A stretch of 23,983 nt of DNA. It comes from JBDSLU01 sp031407765. GTDB taxonomy: Bacteria; Acidobacteriota; Vicinamibacteria; Vicinamibacterales; Vicinamibacteraceae. Shown here piece after piece: positions 1-9,319 of this stretch. Where the stretch lies: the NCBI GenBank assembly GCA_031407765.1, contig JANOIR010000378.1:1-23983 (forward strand), in the 5' to 3' direction. Below the pieces are notes generated by a model. The model was not told where the DNA came from. It searched no databases and was given only the letters and a program-made list of their open reading frames with translations. The position numbers and the translations under genes are program-made. Position 1 is the stretch's first letter; each line of letters opens with the position of its first letter.

Positions 1-864
1 GCCGTGGCCGCGGCGCCCGACACCGCGGCGCAGCACGAGGTGACGCTGGTCCGCGATGGTCACGAGCGGCACCTGCTCGCGGCCACGACGACACTCGGCG
101 GCGACGGCGGGGCGCTCGAGAGCGTGCTCGTCGTCGACGACGTGACGCCGCTCGTGCGGGCGCAGAAGGTGGCGGCGTGGCGCGACGTCGCGCGCCGGCT
201 CGCACACGAGATCAAGAACCCGCTGACGCCGATCCAGCTGTCCGCCGAGCGGCTGAAGCGGCACTTCGCCAACGCCCCGGAGCCGTCGCGGCGGCTGGTC
301 GACGAGTGCGCCCGCGCCATCATCGCCGAGGTCGAGTCGCTCAAGTCACTGGTGGACGAGTTCTCGCAGTTCGCGCGGATGCCGGCGCCCAAGGCGGTCC
401 CGGCCGATCTCAACGCGCTGCTCGTCGATGCCGTCGCGCTCTATGCCGGGCTGCTGTCGCACGCGACCATCCAGCTCGACCCGGCGCCCGACCTGCCGGC
501 CGTCCGCCTCGATCCGGAACAGGTGCGCCGCGTCGTCATCAACCTCGTCGACAACGCCATCGAGGCGCTGACCGAGGCGCGCGAGACCGGACGCATGAGC
601 GTGGCGACGCCGGGGCGAATCACCATCGACACCGCCTACGACGCGTCCCACGGCGTGGTCCGGCTGCGCGTCGCCGACAACGGCCCCGGTCTGCCCGAGG
701 GCGATCGCAGCAAGCTGTTCATGCCGTATTATTCGACCAAGGGGCGGGGCAGCGGACTCGGCCTCGCCATCGTCCGCCGGATCATCGCCGAGCACGGCGG
801 CAGCATCGAAGCGGGCGACAACCCCCCGCACGGCACGTGCTTCACCATCGAATTGCCCGTCTGA
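1..864 (+). CDS. ntrY: NtrY-like sensor histidine kinase, C-terminal part (5' truncated by window)
   Basis: C-terminal 287 residues of a membrane sensor histidine kinase; the reading frame is open from base 1, so the sensor and membrane parts lie outside the window. The visible protein holds the end of a PAS-like region (about 1-55), a HisKA dimerisation helix with the phospho-acceptor His at about residue 69 in RRLAHEIKNPLTPIQLSAER, the N box (INLVDNAIEAL, Asn about 185), the G1 box (VADNGPGLP, about 224) and the G2 box (GRGSGLGLAIV, about 248). The HEIKNPLTPIQLSAERL form of the H box is characteristic of the NtrY family. It should autophosphorylate on His and pass phosphate to the regulator that starts 16 bases downstream, with which it probably forms an operon. 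The signal is unknown; nitrogen status is the family precedent only. Confidence 0.9.
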   Translation, partial: AVAAAPDTAAQHEVTLVRDGHERHLLAATTTLGGDGGALESVLVVDDVTPLVRAQKVAAWRDVARRLAHEIKNPLTPIQLSAERLKRHFANAPEPSRRLVDECARAIIAEVESLKSLVDEFSQFARMPAPKAVPADLNALLVDAVALYAGLLSHATIQLDPAPDLPAVRLDPEQVRRVVINLVDNAIEALTEARETGRMSVATPGRITIDTAYDASHGVVRLRVADNGPGLPEGDRSKLFMPYYSTKGRGSGLGLAIVRRIIAEHGGSIEAGDNPPHGTCFTIELPV

Positions 865-880
865 ACGGGTCCCCAGCCAC

Positions 881-2290
<1,410 letters not shown>

Positions 2291-2311
2291 CGCGCGCGCG
2301 TGAGCCGACGT

Positions 2312-2629
2312 CTACATCCGGCCGCCAAACCCCTCGTAGACAGAAACGCCGAAGATCGCGATCGCGATGAAGATCGGGATGGCGAGCAGGAGGCAGAGGG
2401 CGAACCGCTCGAAGCGCTCCTGCGGTGCCCGACCGATCGACTGCTGGTTGGCCTGGTAGAGACACGTCGCCGCGAACAGCCAGAGCGCGCCGACACCGGG
2501 CCACGCGAGTAGCGCGGCCCACTCGCCGGCGAACGCACATGTTCCGACGGCAAGGCTGCCGACGGCAACGGCGAGTCCCACCGCCGCCATCGACGGCCAG
2601 AGGCGCAGCGGAAGCGATTCGGCGCTCAC
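2312..2629 (-). CDS. Small three-helix membrane protein of unknown function
   Basis: A 105-residue protein that I do not recognise. I chose the GTG at 2629 because it overlaps the ftcD stop in a GTGA junction; an in-frame ATG at 2668 would run 39 bases into ftcD. The sequence has three hydrophobic segments: about 13-33 (AAVGLAVAVGSLAVGTCAFA), 35-58 (including LLAWPGVGALWLFAATCLY) and 74-94 (LCLLLAIPIFIAIAIFGV). A polar stretch (QANQQSIGRAPQERFERF) links helices two and three. It is probably an inner-membrane protein co-translated with ftcD. It converges with ntrX, leaving only 21 bases between the two stops. No function can be assigned. Confidence 0.6.
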   Translation of the reverse strand: MSAESLPLRLWPSMAAVGLAVAVGSLAVGTCAFAGEWAALLAWPGVGALWLFAATCLYQANQQSIGRAPQERFERFALCLLLAIPIFIAIAIFGVSVYEGFGGRM

Positions 2630-3561
2630 GCGCCGGTCTCCGCCGGGCTGAGGGCCGGAAGCCCGCACAGTGCGAGGCGATCTTCCAGTACCTGCGCTTC
2701 ATGACGGGCCGCGATATCGGGCGCCACCGATTGGAGGTCGCCCAGCGCGGTCCGAGGCACGAGCCCGATGATCTCGCTTCCGGCGATGTCCGCGCCGGCC
2801 GCGATGGCCTCGGCCAGCACGGCGCGGAAGACCTCGGCCATCGACGTCGTGCGGTAGTTGGTCAGGTTCATCGACACCTGCACCTGGCCGGTGTGTTCGA
2901 GCGCGAGGCCGAGCGCCTTGAGACAGGGGAGTCCTCCGCTCGAGGTGCGGATGGTGCGGGCGATGTGCTTCGCCAGCGGCAGGTCGGCGCGATCGAGCAT
3001 CAGATTCCACGCGACTAGCGGACCGCGGGCGCCGACGGCGACCGCGCCGGCGGTCGAGTGCAGCGTCGCCGGCCCGTAGTCCGGCTGCCACGCCGGCTCG
3101 TGCAGCCGCGCGGCCAGGCCGGCGAGCCCGCCGCGCCGCACGGCTTCGAGTCCGCGCCGTTCCGGCGTGCGCGCCGCGGCTTCGTAGAGGAACACCGGGA
3201 TCCCCAGCGTCTCGCCGATGTAGAGGCCGACGGCGTGCGCGACGGTAATCGCATCGTCCAGCGACGACGCGCCGAGCGGCACGAACGGGAGCACGTCGAG
3301 CGCGCCGATGCGCGGATGGACGCCCGCATGGGCGGCGAGGTCGATCTCGGCGACCGCGACATGGGCCAGCGCGATCGCGGATGCCGAGGTGGCTGCGCCC
3401 GAGCCGGCCAAGGTGAACACGGCACGATGGTGCGAGGGATCGGCGGTGCGGTCGAGCAGCATGGCCCCGCCCGCGGCGATCGCGGCCGCGCAGCGATCGA
3501 GCCGGGCTGTGTTCCGGCCCTCGCTGACGTTGGGGATCGCTTCGATCAGGGCCGCGGCCAT
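2626..3561 (-). CDS. ftcD: Glutamate formimidoyltransferase (standalone)
   Basis: A 311-residue enzyme of the formiminotransferase family, which moves the formimino group from N-formimino-glutamate to tetrahydrofolate at the end of histidine breakdown. The N terminus MAAALIEAIPNVSEGRN is typical of the family. The segment HAGVHPRIGALDVLPFVPL carries H82, which falls at the same number as the catalytic histidine known in the mammalian enzyme. The C-terminal subdomain is present (VSMNLTNYRTTSMAEVFRAV, ETIG-type folate-binding region). Unlike the mammalian FTCD there is no cyclodeaminase domain, and no hut genes are visible nearby. A role in folate one-carbon salvage is a reasonable alternative to histidine degradation. 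The start is divergent from the TPR gene, with 111 bases between the two starts. Confidence 0.88.
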   Translation of the reverse strand: MAAALIEAIPNVSEGRNTARLDRCAAAIAAGGAMLLDRTADPSHHRAVFTLAGSGAATSASAIALAHVAVAEIDLAAHAGVHPRIGALDVLPFVPLGASSLDDAITVAHAVGLYIGETLGIPVFLYEAAARTPERRGLEAVRRGGLAGLAARLHEPAWQPDYGPATLHSTAGAVAVGARGPLVAWNLMLDRADLPLAKHIARTIRTSSGGLPCLKALGLALEHTGQVQVSMNLTNYRTTSMAEVFRAVLAEAIAAGADIAGSEIIGLVPRTALGDLQSVAPDIAARHEAQVLEDRLALCGLPALSPAETGA

Positions 3562-3623
3562 GCCGCCGCGAGCATAGCGCGGGCCAGGACACGAGAGTGC
3601 GGGCGTCAGTGTGCTGACCGTCC

Positions 3624-3653
3624 TTGCGCGGGTCGCCCGAAGTCACCGATAAT
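3624..3653 (+). promoter_or_regulatory. Candidate sigma-70-type promoter for the TPR/RDD/phospholipid operon
   Basis: TTGCGC (3624-3629), an 18-base spacer and GATAAT (3648-3653) lie 20 bases upstream of the ATG at 3673, inside the 111-base divergent gap. The -10 matches the consensus at five of six positions and the -35 at three or four. AT-rich hexamers are rare in this GC-rich sequence, which gives the call some weight. A transcript would begin near 3660 with a very short leader. Confidence 0.4.
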
Positions 3654-3672
3654 CGCGTCGGGTCGCGACACT

Positions 3673-4449
3673 ATGTCCGACGACGTGCCACCGCTGTCCG
3701 CCACACCGCTTGCGCCGTCGTCCCCGCCGGACGATCAGGCCGCCCGTATCGATCAGCTGCTCACAGCCGGCCTCGATGAGTATTTCGCCGGCCGCTATGA
3801 CCGCGCGGTCCAGGTGTGGTCGCGCGTCTTCTTCGTCGATCGCGCCAACGCCCGCGCCCGGGCCTACATCGAGCGTGCGCGGAGCGCGGTCGCCGAGCGC
3901 CAACGGGTCGCCGAGGCCAGGGCCGCGGCGGATGCCGACCCGCGGCGCGAGTGGCTCGACGATACGCGCGCCCCAGAGCCGAGGCCGATCGCCGATCCGG
4001 GCGTGCTCGTCGTGAGCGGCGCGCTCGCGGCGCGCCTGGCACCGGCGGCCCCGCGGCCGGCCGTGCACACCGCGCCCGCCACCCCGGCCGCCTCGCGCTC
4101 CTCCCAGATCGCCCACACCCTTCTGGTCGCCGCCGCGGGCCTGCTGCTGTTCGTGGCCGGCTACACCGTGGCCGCGCGCGACCGTCTCGCCGACTGGGTC
4201 AGCGGCGTCGCTTCGCGGCCGTCGCCGGCGGCCAACGCCCGCGTCTCCGAGGTTGCGCTCCACGACGCCAAGCTCGCCTTTGCCGCCCGGCGCTATGACG
4301 ACGCCCGGCGGGCGCTCGCGCGCCTCCCGGCCGGCGATCCGCAGCGCCCCGAGGCCGATGCGCTCGTCGCGCAGATCCAGCGAGCCTGGCCCATCGTCCG
4401 GCCGATGCTGGCGCCGGACGTGCCGGCGCGTGGAGCAGGCTCGCCATGA
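3673..4449 (+). CDS. TPR-containing single-pass membrane protein
   Basis: A 258-residue protein, ATG at 3673. The reading frame is open further upstream, but that part is ftcD antisense and the start follows a plausible promoter. A TPR-like helical hairpin sits at about 25-85 (LDEYFAGRYDRAVQVWSRVF then ARARAYIERARSAVAERQRV). A proline/alanine-rich linker follows, then one transmembrane helix (about 146-168, HTLLVAAAGLLLFVAGYTVA). A second helical hairpin lies at 191-240 (ALHDAKLAFAARRYDDARRA). The layout suggests a protein with helical-repeat scaffolds on both sides of the membrane. Its stop overlaps the next gene by four bases (ATGA), so it is likely translated with the Zn-ribbon/RDD protein. 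I cannot assign a function; scaffold or assembly factor is inference. Confidence 0.75.
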   Translation: MSDDVPPLSATPLAPSSPPDDQAARIDQLLTAGLDEYFAGRYDRAVQVWSRVFFVDRANARARAYIERARSAVAERQRVAEARAAADADPRREWLDDTRAPEPRPIADPGVLVVSGALAARLAPAAPRPAVHTAPATPAASRSSQIAHTLLVAAAGLLLFVAGYTVAARDRLADWVSGVASRPSPAANARVSEVALHDAKLAFAARRYDDARRALARLPAGDPQRPEADALVAQIQRAWPIVRPMLAPDVPARGAGSP

Positions 4450-5696
4450 AGTGTCCGAAGTGCCAGTACCTCGGCTTCGACGGCCACACCCGGTGCCGGC
4501 ACTGCGGCTACGATTTGTCGCTGTCGGCGACCGTCGAGATGGCACCCGGCGACGCCGAGGCGCCGCCGGCCGAGGCCATGCCGGACGTCGTCTATCGGCC
4601 GGAGCCGTCGGCGCGAGCCCAGGCTCGGGCGGCGATCCAGAAGCGCGCGGCGTCGCGGACACCGGCGCCCGAATCCTTCGATCTCCCGCTGTTCGCCACC
4701 CCAGGCGTCGACGATCGCCCGGCGCTGCCGGCTTCGCGGCCGCCGCTGTCCGTCCGCCGCGCTGCCACCGACGCGCCGCGGGCGCGGGCTGCCTTCGCCC
4801 CGGCATCGGCGGGCGGGCCGTCGGCGGCTGCCGGCGCGGCCTTCGCGCCAGCGATCGTCAGCGCGCCCGCGCCTGAATCGATCACGCCGGCATCGACGCC
4901 GGACGCCATCGTGCCGGTATCGGCGCCGGCGCCTGATTCCGTCGCCGACGCCGACACCAATCCGCGGATCGAGGCGCGGCTCGAGCTCGAAGGCTTCTCG
5001 TTCGTGCCGCCCCCCGGGCCCGACCCCACGTTGTCGATGACATTCGGCGGCACGCCGCTGGGCGGCGAGATTCGCGCCGCCGGCGGGACGCTGACGCTAC
5101 CCGGCCACCCGGCCGCGGCGACGGCATCGGCGGGTTTCGCCCGGGTGCGCCCCGCGTCGGCGCCGGACGCCGTCCTCGACGCCGATCTCTCGCCAGCCTT
5201 CGCCGAGCTCGACACGCGGGCTGCTGCCGAGGCGCCATCTGCTCATGCGCCCGGATCGGCGGCCCCACTCGGTCCGCGGATGCTCGCCGGCTTGGTCGAC
5301 CTCGCCGTGCTGGCGACGGTGGACGCCGCCGTGGTCCTGGCCACGCTGCGCGCCACCGGCCTTGACTGGTCGCAGATCGACCGCCTGCCGATCGCGCCAC
5401 TCGCCGTGTTCCTGTTCCTGCTCGCGATCGGCTACCTGGCCATGTGCACAGTGCTGGCCGGCCGGACGTTCGGCAAGGCGGCATTCGGTCTGGCCGTCGT
5501 CGAGCCCGGCGGCCGTCCGGTGCGTCTCGCCCCCGCGGTCGTGCGCGCGCTCATCCAGGTGCTCACCGTGCCGGCCGCCGGCATCGGCTTCCTGCCGGCA
5601 CTCCTCGGCGCCGACCGCCGATCGCTCTACGACCGGCTCGCCGGCACCGACGTGGTGCGCGACGCGCGAGCCGCAGAGGATACCCGCCCCGCATGA
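4446..5696 (+). CDS. Zinc-ribbon protein with RDD membrane domain
   Basis: A 416-residue protein with three parts. The N terminus is a compact zinc ribbon with C3, C6, C17 and C20 (CPKC...CRHC). Residues 35-270 form a low-complexity Ala/Pro-rich linker. The C-terminal part, about 272-405, is an RDD domain: GPRMLAGLVDLAVLATVDAA with its Arg-Asp-Asp signature residues, hydrophobic helices including LAVFLFLLAIGYLAMCTVLA, and the closing SLYDRLAGTDVV. RDD proteins are multi-pass membrane proteins; some have been proposed to act in ion exchange, most are uncharacterised. The ATGA overlaps at both ends tie it to the TPR protein and to pgpA. Combination of a ribbon and RDD on a long flexible linker suggests a membrane-anchored sensor or adaptor, but that is inference. 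Confidence 0.82.
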   Translation: MKCPKCQYLGFDGHTRCRHCGYDLSLSATVEMAPGDAEAPPAEAMPDVVYRPEPSARAQARAAIQKRAASRTPAPESFDLPLFATPGVDDRPALPASRPPLSVRRAATDAPRARAAFAPASAGGPSAAAGAAFAPAIVSAPAPESITPASTPDAIVPVSAPAPDSVADADTNPRIEARLELEGFSFVPPPGPDPTLSMTFGGTPLGGEIRAAGGTLTLPGHPAAATASAGFARVRPASAPDAVLDADLSPAFAELDTRAAAEAPSAHAPGSAAPLGPRMLAGLVDLAVLATVDAAVVLATLRATGLDWSQIDRLPIAPLAVFLFLLAIGYLAMCTVLAGRTFGKAAFGLAVVEPGGRPVRLAPAVVRALIQVLTVPAAGIGFLPALLGADRRSLYDRLAGTDVVRDARAAEDTRPA

Positions 5697-6208
5697 ACGT
5701 GCCTGTCGAAGGCAGCCCGCACCCGGGGGGCGCCGCACCGCGTCGCCCGCTGACCCTGCCCGTACTCGTCGCCACCGTCGCCGGGATCGGCTTCGTGCCG
5801 TTCGCGCCCGGGACCTTCGGTTCGATTCCCGGCGTCGCCCTGGCGATCGGCCTGCGTCTCGTGGCGCCCTGGTGGGCGGAGGGCGCGGCGCTGGTCGTGC
5901 TGTTCGTCGCGGGCGTGTGGGCCGCCAACGCCGCCGAGGCGCACTTCGGGCGCATCGATCCCGGCCCGGTGGTGATCGACGAAGTGGTCGGCATGCTGAT
6001 CACGACGCTGTTCCTGCCGTTGACCTGGACCGGCTGGCTGATCGGGTTCGTGGTGTTCCGCGCCTGTGACGTGGTCAAGCCGTTTCCGGCCGGCCGGGCC
6101 GAGCGTCTGCCCGGCGGCCTCGGCGTGATGTGCGACGACGTCCTCGCCGGCGTGTGGGGCTACGCGATCATGCGCGGGCTCTTCTGGGCCTTCCCGGGGT
6201 GGATGTGA
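5693..6208 (+). CDS. pgpA: Phosphatidylglycerophosphatase A
   Basis: A 171-residue membrane phosphatase that should remove phosphate from phosphatidylglycerophosphate to give phosphatidylglycerol. I used the ATG at 5693, which overlaps the upstream stop (ATGA); the frame is open further upstream inside the RDD gene. Family motifs are present in order: GIGFVPFAPGTFGSIPG near the N terminus, GPVVIDEVVGMLIT in the middle, FRACDVVKPFP, and MCDDVLAGVWGY near the C terminus. The acidic residues of IDEVVG and CDD are the expected Mg2+ ligands. Several hydrophobic helices are visible, such as LVVLFVAGVWAANA. It lies in a run with plsY and gpsA, so three steps of phospholipid synthesis are grouped. 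Length agrees with the family. Confidence 0.92.
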   Translation: MNVPVEGSPHPGGAAPRRPLTLPVLVATVAGIGFVPFAPGTFGSIPGVALAIGLRLVAPWWAEGAALVVLFVAGVWAANAAEAHFGRIDPGPVVIDEVVGMLITTLFLPLTWTGWLIGFVVFRACDVVKPFPAGRAERLPGGLGVMCDDVLAGVWGYAIMRGLFWAFPGWM

Positions 6209-7533
6209 GCGCGCCGCCGCTCGTCACGGCGGAGATCGTCGCGGTCGGGAGCGAGCTCCTGGTCCCGCCGCGGCTCGACACCAACTCGCTCACCGTGACC
6301 GAGGGCCTGGCCGCGCTGGGCATCCGCGTCGACGCCAAGCACATCGTCGGCGATCGCGTCGACGCCCTCGCTCGCGTGATCGCGGACGCGCTGACGCGCG
6401 CCGACCTCGTCGTGCTGACCGGAGGCCTCGGGCCCACGGACGACGACGTGACCCGCGACGCGGTCGCCCGCGTCGTCGGCCGGCCGCTCCGCGAGGATCC
6501 GGCGATCATCGCCAAGCTCGAAGCCCGCTTCGCTGCGCGCGGCATCCCGATGCCGCCGATCAACCGACGCCAGGCGCAGGTCGTCGAAGGCGGCATCGTG
6601 CTGGACAACGGCTTCGGCACCGCACCGGGCCAATGGGTCGACCACGGGTCGCAGGTGCTCGTCATGCTGCCCGGGCCGCCGCGCGAGCTGAAGCCGATGC
6701 TCGAGACGCTGCTGCAGGGTCGGCTCACCGCCCGCGCTCCTGCGACCCGCGTGCACACGCGTACGGTGCTCGTCGCGGGCCTCGGCGAGTCGCACGCCGA
6801 GGAGCGCCTGCAGCCGCTTTACCGATCGTGGGCCGATCGTGCGGTCGCGATCGAAGCGACGATCCTGGCCTCGGCGGGGCAGCTCGAACTGCAGCTGTAT
6901 GCCCGCGCCGAGGCCGGGCCCGCCGCGATCGCGCTGCAGCAGGGCGTCGACGAAGTGGCCGCGGTGCTCGGGCCGCACGTGATCAGCTGCGACGGCCGAT
7001 CGATCGAAGAAGTGGTCGGCGCCATCCTGGTAGCGCGCGGCTGGCGCATCGCGATCGCCGAGTCGTGCACCGGCGGCCTGGTGACGTCGCGCCTCACCGA
7101 CATCCCCGGCAGCTCGGCGTGGGTCGAGCGCGCCGTGGTCGCGTACAGCAACCCGGCCAAGGTCGCGCTGCTCGGCGTCGCTGAGGCCGACATCGCCGCG
7201 CACGGCGCCGTCAGCGAAGTCGTCGCGATTGCCATGGCCGAAGGCGTCCGCCGTCTGGCCGGCGTCGAGGTCGGCGTCGGCATCACCGGGATCGCCGGGC
7301 CGACCGGCGGCAGCGAGGGCAAGCCGGTCGGGACGGTGTGCCTCGCCGTTGCCCATCCGGGCGGGCCGGCGGTGGTGAAGACGCACCGCTATCCGGGCGA
7401 GCGCACCTACGTGAAGACCTTCGCCAGTCTCGGCGCGATCGATCTCGTCCGGCGCACGCTCGTCGAGACCGGCGCCGCCGCCGATGCGGCGCCGGGGACG
7501 TGGGAGCAGGCCGGGCGTCTGGCGCCGCGCTGA
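6205..7533 (+). CDS. cinA: CinA family protein (MoCF-like domain plus nicotinamide-nucleotide amidohydrolase domain)
   Basis: A 442-residue two-domain protein. I chose the GTG at 6205, which overlaps the pgpA stop (GTGA) and begins VSAPPLVTAEIVAVGSELL, the usual CinA N terminus. The N-terminal domain (about 1-170) is of the molybdopterin-binding/MoCF type, with TGGLGPTDDDVTRDAVA. Related CinA enzymes have ADP-ribose pyrophosphatase activity there. The C-terminal domain (about 275-430) is the PncC type that deamidates nicotinamide mononucleotide, with ESCTGGLVTSRLTDIPGSS and GITGIAGPTGG. Together they would serve NAD salvage. The historical competence-induced name does not imply competence here. 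pgpA followed by cinA is a common bacterial gene order. Confidence 0.93.
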   Translation: MSAPPLVTAEIVAVGSELLVPPRLDTNSLTVTEGLAALGIRVDAKHIVGDRVDALARVIADALTRADLVVLTGGLGPTDDDVTRDAVARVVGRPLREDPAIIAKLEARFAARGIPMPPINRRQAQVVEGGIVLDNGFGTAPGQWVDHGSQVLVMLPGPPRELKPMLETLLQGRLTARAPATRVHTRTVLVAGLGESHAEERLQPLYRSWADRAVAIEATILASAGQLELQLYARAEAGPAAIALQQGVDEVAAVLGPHVISCDGRSIEEVVGAILVARGWRIAIAESCTGGLVTSRLTDIPGSSAWVERAVVAYSNPAKVALLGVAEADIAAHGAVSEVVAIAMAEGVRRLAGVEVGVGITGIAGPTGGSEGKPVGTVCLAVAHPGGPAVVKTHRYPGERTYVKTFASLGAIDLVRRTLVETGAAADAAPGTWEQAGRLAPR

Positions 7534-7535
7534 CC

Positions 7536-8120
7536 ATGCTGATCGACGGCGTCGCCATCCTCGCCGCCTATGCGCTGGGCTCGATCCCCGTCGCCTGGCT
7601 CGTGGTGCGCCGCTGGGCGCACCTCGACGTGCGGCGGATCGGCAGCGGCAACGTCGGGGCCACCAACGCCCTGCGCGCGACGACGCCGACGATCGGCCTC
7701 CTGGTTGCGCTCGCCGACGCGGCCAAGGGCGCCGTCGCCGTGTGGCTGGCGCGGCGCACGCAGGCCAGTGACGGCGCGGTGGCGCTGGCGGCGGTGGCGT
7801 CGGTCGTCGGCCACGTCGCGCCGGTGTGGCTGCGCTTCCGCGGCGGCAAGGGGGTCGCCACCGCGAGCGGTGCCTTCGGCGTGCTGTCGCCGGTGGCCGC
7901 GGCGGCGGCGTTCGTCGTGTTCGTCGCGGTCGTCTGGACGACGCGCCTGGTGTCGCTCGGCTCGCTGGCGGCGGCGGTGGCGCTGGTCGGCACGGCGGCG
8001 TGGTTCGAGCCGCTGTTCGTGAAGGAAGCGGCGGGGGTGGTCGCCGCCGTGATCGTACTGCGGCACCACGCCAACATCTCGCGGCTGCGGGCGGGGACCG
8101 AGCGGCCGCTCGCGATCTGA
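7536..8120 (+). CDS. plsY: Acyl-phosphate:glycerol-3-phosphate acyltransferase
   Basis: A 194-residue polytopic inner-membrane enzyme that acylates the sn-1 position of glycerol 3-phosphate using acyl-phosphate, the first committed step of phospholipid synthesis. The ATG at 7536 lies two bases after the cinA stop and gives the usual start MLIDGVAILAAYALGSIPVA. The three family motifs are clear: SGNVGATN (about 37-44), RFRGGKGVAT (about 100-109) and RHHANISRLRAGTE near the C terminus. Hydrophobic helices between them are as expected, for example AAAAAFVVFVAVVW. gpsA, which makes its substrate glycerol 3-phosphate, follows after 19 bases, a functionally sensible pair. Confidence 0.95.
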   Translation: MLIDGVAILAAYALGSIPVAWLVVRRWAHLDVRRIGSGNVGATNALRATTPTIGLLVALADAAKGAVAVWLARRTQASDGAVALAAVASVVGHVAPVWLRFRGGKGVATASGAFGVLSPVAAAAAFVVFVAVVWTTRLVSLGSLAAAVALVGTAAWFEPLFVKEAAGVVAAVIVLRHHANISRLRAGTERPLAI

Positions 8121-8139
8121 GCTCCTGGTCCCGTACAGC

Positions 8140-9147
8140 ATGCAACGCATCGCCGTCCTGGGCGCGGGCAGTTGGGGTACGGCGCTGGCCGTGCACCTGG
8201 CCCGGCTGGGTCACGACGTCAGACTGTGGGCCCGTGACCCGGCCCTCGTCGATCGCCTCGCCGACACGCGCGTCAATGCCGACTATCTGCCCGGCGTCAC
8301 CCTCGACGGCGTCCGGCCGACCGCCTCGATCGACGACGCCGCCGGCGATGCGACGCTGGTCGTGGTCGCGGTGCCGTCGCAGGGCCTGCGCGCGGTCGTG
8401 CACCGGGCCGTGGCGATCGCGCCGGCGGCGGTGCCGTTCGTCAGCGCGGCCAAGGGGCTCGAGCACGGCACGCTCTATCGCATGTCGCAGGTGATCGCGG
8501 ACGAGTCCGGTCCGGGGCGCGCGGTTGCGGTGCTGTCCGGCCCGTCGTTCGCGGCGGAGGTCGCAGCCGGCCTGCCGACGGCGGTCTCGGTTGCGTCGAC
8601 CTCCGCGGATGCCGCCCGTCTCGTCCAGCGCGAGTTCCGCGGCCCGTCCCTGCGGCTCTATGCGACCGACGACGTCGCCGGCGTCGAGATTGGCGGGGCG
8701 CTCAAGAACGTCGTGGCGATCGCGGCCGGCGTCGTCGAGAGCCTCGGCCTCGGCCACAACGCCATGGCGGCGCTCATCACCCGCGGCCTGGTCGAGATCT
8801 CGCGGCTGTCGACCGCGATGGGCGGTCGTCCCGACACGCTGGCCGGCCTCAGCGGACTCGGCGATCTGGTGCTGACCTGCACCGGGCAGCGCAGCCGCAA
8901 CCGCCAGGTCGGCATCGAGCTCGGCCGCGGCCGTTCCCTCGAGGACATCCTGCGCGGCCAGCGCATGGTCGCCGAGGGCGTGCGCACCGCCCAGGCCGCG
9001 CTCGACCTCGGCGCCCGCCACGGTGTCGAGCTGCCGATCACCGAGCAGATGCAGGCGGTGATCGACGGCGTCCGCACGCCGCAGGCCGCATTGGCCGAGC
9101 TGATGCTGCGGCCGCAAAGAAGCGAAGCCGACGGTCAGCGCAGCTGA
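8140..9147 (+). CDS. gpsA: NAD(P)-dependent glycerol-3-phosphate dehydrogenase
   Basis: A 335-residue cytoplasmic enzyme that reduces dihydroxyacetone phosphate to glycerol 3-phosphate for phospholipid synthesis. The N-terminal Rossmann motif is VLGAGSWGTALAVHLARLGH (from residue 6). Further family motifs are SAAKGLEHG, VLSGPSFAAEVA, the catalytic-lysine segment GGALKNVVAIAAG, GHNAMAALITRGL and LSGLGDLVLTCTG. The C terminus LMLRPQRSEADGQRS is a normal GpsA tail. The last 48 bases, including the stop, occur again without a mismatch 166 bases downstream (9267-9314), outside any gene. It follows plsY, which uses its product. Confidence 0.95.
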   Translation: MQRIAVLGAGSWGTALAVHLARLGHDVRLWARDPALVDRLADTRVNADYLPGVTLDGVRPTASIDDAAGDATLVVVAVPSQGLRAVVHRAVAIAPAAVPFVSAAKGLEHGTLYRMSQVIADESGPGRAVAVLSGPSFAAEVAAGLPTAVSVASTSADAARLVQREFRGPSLRLYATDDVAGVEIGGALKNVVAIAAGVVESLGLGHNAMAALITRGLVEISRLSTAMGGRPDTLAGLSGLGDLVLTCTGQRSRNRQVGIELGRGRSLEDILRGQRMVAEGVRTAQAALDLGARHGVELPITEQMQAVIDGVRTPQAALAELMLRPQRSEADGQRS

Positions 9148-9148
9148 G

Positions 9149-9260
9149 GCGAGGCGCCGCCCGTCCGCGCGGCCAGCCGGCGCGCCCAGCGCCGGCTGCA
9201 CAGCAGCGCGGACCCGGTGGGCGGCCGCGACGGCGCTGAGGGCGCCGTCGCCAGCAGGCA
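9149..9260 (-). repeat. Repeat element copy 1 (hairpin head plus GC-rich tail), minus orientation
   Basis: This intergenic element lies between the real gpsA end and its second copy. Its head is a perfect hairpin at 9227-9251: 10-bp stem GCGACGGCGC/GCGCCGTCGC and loop TGAGG. Read on the minus strand, a roughly 75-base GC-rich tail runs from the hairpin back to the gpsA stop. Hairpin plus tail align without gaps to the plus-strand copy at 9427-9525: 21 of 25 bases in the hairpin and about two thirds in the tail by hand count. The flank CCAGCAGGCA after the hairpin recurs at the solo hairpin near 9340. It looks like a small non-coding, REP-like or MITE-like element; the family is not recognised. 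Confidence 0.65.
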
Positions 9261-9266
9261 ACGAGT

Positions 9267-9314
9267 TGATGCTGCGGCCGCAAAGAAGCGAAGCCGACGG
9301 TCAGCGCAGCTGAG
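9267..9314 (+). repeat. Second copy of the gpsA 3' end (48-bp direct repeat)
   Basis: Bases 9267-9314 repeat 9101-9148, the last 47 bases of gpsA plus one base, without mismatch by eye. The copy carries the gpsA stop but no start, so it is not a gene. It sits between two copies of the hairpin head. Perfect identity implies a recent duplication or ongoing gene conversion. Confidence 0.85.
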
Positions 9315-9319
9315 AACGA

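Noticed and set aside
2291..2311. Bidirectional terminator between ntrX and the small membrane gene
   Set aside because: Only 21 bases; the alternating GC run is self-complementary but short, and there is no T-tract on either strand.
6160..9261. Very long antisense open frame (over 1000 codons) opposite pgpA-cinA-plsY-gpsA
   Set aside because: It lies opposite well-supported genes, its translation is His/Arg/Asp-rich without any family motif, and such frames are expected from codon bias at this GC content.
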